A stretch of 7,537 nucleotides of DNA from Rhodobacterales bacterium UBA5972. Lineage in GTDB: Bacteria; Pseudomonadota; Alphaproteobacteria; Rhodobacterales; Rhodobacteraceae. Position 1 is the first letter of the stretch. Each line of letters begins with the position of its first letter. Below the pieces are notes generated by a model. It saw only the letters and a list, made by a program, of their open reading frames with translations. It was not told the DNA's origin and did not search any database. Location of the stretch: contig DJBQ01000015.1 of assembly GCA_002430125.1 (NCBI GenBank), forward strand, positions 569 to 8,105. The letters are read 5' to 3'. A program made the translations under genes and the position numbers. Positions 6,318 to 7,537 of the stretch are shown here, piece by piece.

Positions 6318-7537
6318 ATGAAAATCAAGACAATACTAATGGGAGCGGCAGCTGCCGTCGCCCTGGCCCCGGCGGCCTTTGCCGGGCGAGGCGACAGCGG
6401 GCATGTGAATATCATATTCTGGCAAGCAGCGTCGATCCTGAACCCCTACCTGTCTGGCGGCACCAAGGACGTGTTTTCGTCCTCGATGATCATCGAGCCT
6501 TTGGCCCGTTACGACGAAAACGGCAATATGGTCCCTTGGCTGGTCGACACCATCCCGACCGTTGCCAATGGCGGTGTGTCCGAAGACCTGACCTCGATCA
6601 CCTGGAAACTGAAATCCGGCGTCAAATGGTCCGACGGCAGCGCGCTTACCTCGGCTGATGTTGTGTTCACAGCAAACTATTGCATGGACCCGGCAGGCGG
6701 CTGCCAGCAATTGGCGAAATTTGCCGATATTGCCAGCGTCGAAGCTTTGGATGATATGACGGTCAAAATCACCTTTAACAAAGCCAAGCCATTCCCTTAT
6801 GGCCCGATGGTTGGCAGTCAGACACCGGTCATCCAGCAAGCTCAGTTCAAGGATTGCGTCGGGATCAAAGCCCCTGAATGTACAGCCCAGAACTTTGGCC
6901 CAATTGGGACCGGCCCGTTTGTCGTCACCGATTTCAAAGCCAATGACGTGATCGCACTGGTCGCCAATCCGAACTACCGCGATGCTGCCAAACCGGCATT
7001 CGCTTCGGTCACGCTGAAAGGCGGCGGCGACGCGGCTGCTGCTGCACGTTCCGTTCTGGAAACCGGCGAATTTGATTATGGCTGGAACTTGCAGGTTGAC
7101 CCTGCGATCCTGAAACAGATGGCGTCAGCCGGCAAAGGCCAAGTGGTTTCGGCCTTTGGTACCTCGGTCGAGCGGTTCATGATCAACGCCACTAACCCTG
7201 ACCCGGCACTCGGCGACAAGCGCGGCACCGTAGAAGGCGGGCCACACCCTTACCTGTCTGATCCGGCGGTTCGCAAAGCTCTCAGCATGGCAATTGACCG
7301 TCAGGTGATTTCCGATGTTGGATATGGTGCCGCGGGCAAACCCACTTGTAACGTTTTGCCAGCACCGGCGATCTATGCCTCGACAGCAAATGACAGCTGT
7401 CTTGTGCAAGACATCGCAGGCGCCAACAAAATGTTGGACGACGCTGGTTGGGCCAGAGGTTCAGACGGCATTCGCGCCAAAAACGGTGTACGGATTTCGA
7501 TCCTCTATCAAACCTCGACCAATGCTGTCCGTCAGGA
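6318..7537 (+). CDS. Periplasmic peptide-type solute-binding protein, family 5 (3' end outside window)
   Basis: The first 406 residues of a binding protein of the SBP_bac_5 (DppA/OppA/nickel-binding) family; the frame is open at the right edge, and family members run to about 500-600 residues. It should capture the substrate in the periplasm and hand it to the membrane permeases. Residues 1-22 form a Sec signal peptide: basic MKIK start, hydrophobic alanine-rich core, cleavage after AFA. No lipobox cysteine is seen. Family marks: LNPYLSGG at 41-48, TWKLKSGVKWSDG at 95-107 followed by SADVVF, PIGTGPF at 195-201, NPNYRDA at 218-224, RKALSMAIDR at 319-328, and the ANKMLDDAGW helix near 369. Six cysteines lie in near pairs (122/129, 180/188, 344/361) and could form disulfides in the periplasm. 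It sits third in the operon, after both ATPase genes, rather than first as in E. coli dpp. Ligand unknown: peptide or N-acyl amino acid are both possible. Confidence 0.92.
   Translation, partial: MKIKTILMGAAAAVALAPAAFAGRGDSGHVNIIFWQAASILNPYLSGGTKDVFSSSMIIEPLARYDENGNMVPWLVDTIPTVANGGVSEDLTSITWKLKSGVKWSDGSALTSADVVFTANYCMDPAGGCQQLAKFADIASVEALDDMTVKITFNKAKPFPYGPMVGSQTPVIQQAQFKDCVGIKAPECTAQNFGPIGTGPFVVTDFKANDVIALVANPNYRDAAKPAFASVTLKGGGDAAAAARSVLETGEFDYGWNLQVDPAILKQMASAGKGQVVSAFGTSVERFMINATNPDPALGDKRGTVEGGPHPYLSDPAVRKALSMAIDRQVISDVGYGAAGKPTCNVLPAPAIYASTANDSCLVQDIAGANKMLDDAGWARGSDGIRAKNGVRISILYQTSTNAVRQ

Noticed and set aside
6384..6395. Arg-Gly-Asp tripeptide just after the signal peptide
   Set aside because: A three-residue match is expected by chance, and nothing suggests cell adhesion for a bacterial binding protein.
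6336..6839. Minus-strand open frame of 167 codons opposite the binding-protein gene
   Set aside because: It overlaps the signal peptide and conserved family 5 motifs of the plus-strand gene and has no features of its own.

Overview
The window (about 55% GC by eye) reads as chromosomal DNA of a proteobacterium. Gene style and content (M20D hydrolases, an ArgE-type deacetylase and an oligopeptide-type ABC transporter side by side) suggest an alphaproteobacterium, perhaps of the Rhodobacterales/Roseobacter group. That placement is inference; no rRNA or marker gene is present. There are no tRNA genes, CRISPR arrays, transposases or phage genes, and coding density is very high.

Left half (1-4045, minus strand): a compact operon of four zinc-dependent M20-family amidohydrolases, read right to left. 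The first is an ArgE-type N-acetylornithine/N-acetyl-amino-acid deacetylase (2879-4045). Three tandem paralogous M20D N-acyl-amino-acid amidohydrolases of the hippurate/IAA-amino-acid hydrolase type follow (1709-2875, 520-1692, and one running off the left edge at 1-500). Gaps are 3, 16 and 19 bp, each with a Shine-Dalgarno-like sequence, so they are almost certainly co-transcribed. The three M20D copies share a strongly conserved DNA block over the zinc-binding core, and the pattern of similarity looks mosaic.

Centre (4046-4264): a 219-bp divergent intergenic region with a perfect 7-bp inverted repeat (CTTGACC-GATT-GGTCAAG), a second GACCAAT element and promoter-like hexamers. It probably controls both directions.

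Right half (4265-7537, plus strand): dppD- and dppF-type ATPase genes overlapping by 11 bp, a short intercistronic hairpin, and the 5' part of a family 5 (SBP_bac_5) periplasmic solute-binding protein gene that runs off the right edge. The permease genes are presumably just beyond it.

Reading the parts together (inference): the transporter imports small peptides or N-acylated amino acids. The divergent hydrolases then split the amide bond in the cytoplasm, releasing amino acids and carboxylic acids for growth. ArgE here is more likely a catabolic N-acetyl-amino-acid deacetylase than an arginine-biosynthesis enzyme. I see no radically new system. The points most worth a second look are the three-copy M20D array with its mosaic core, the shared operator candidate, and the unknown true substrate.
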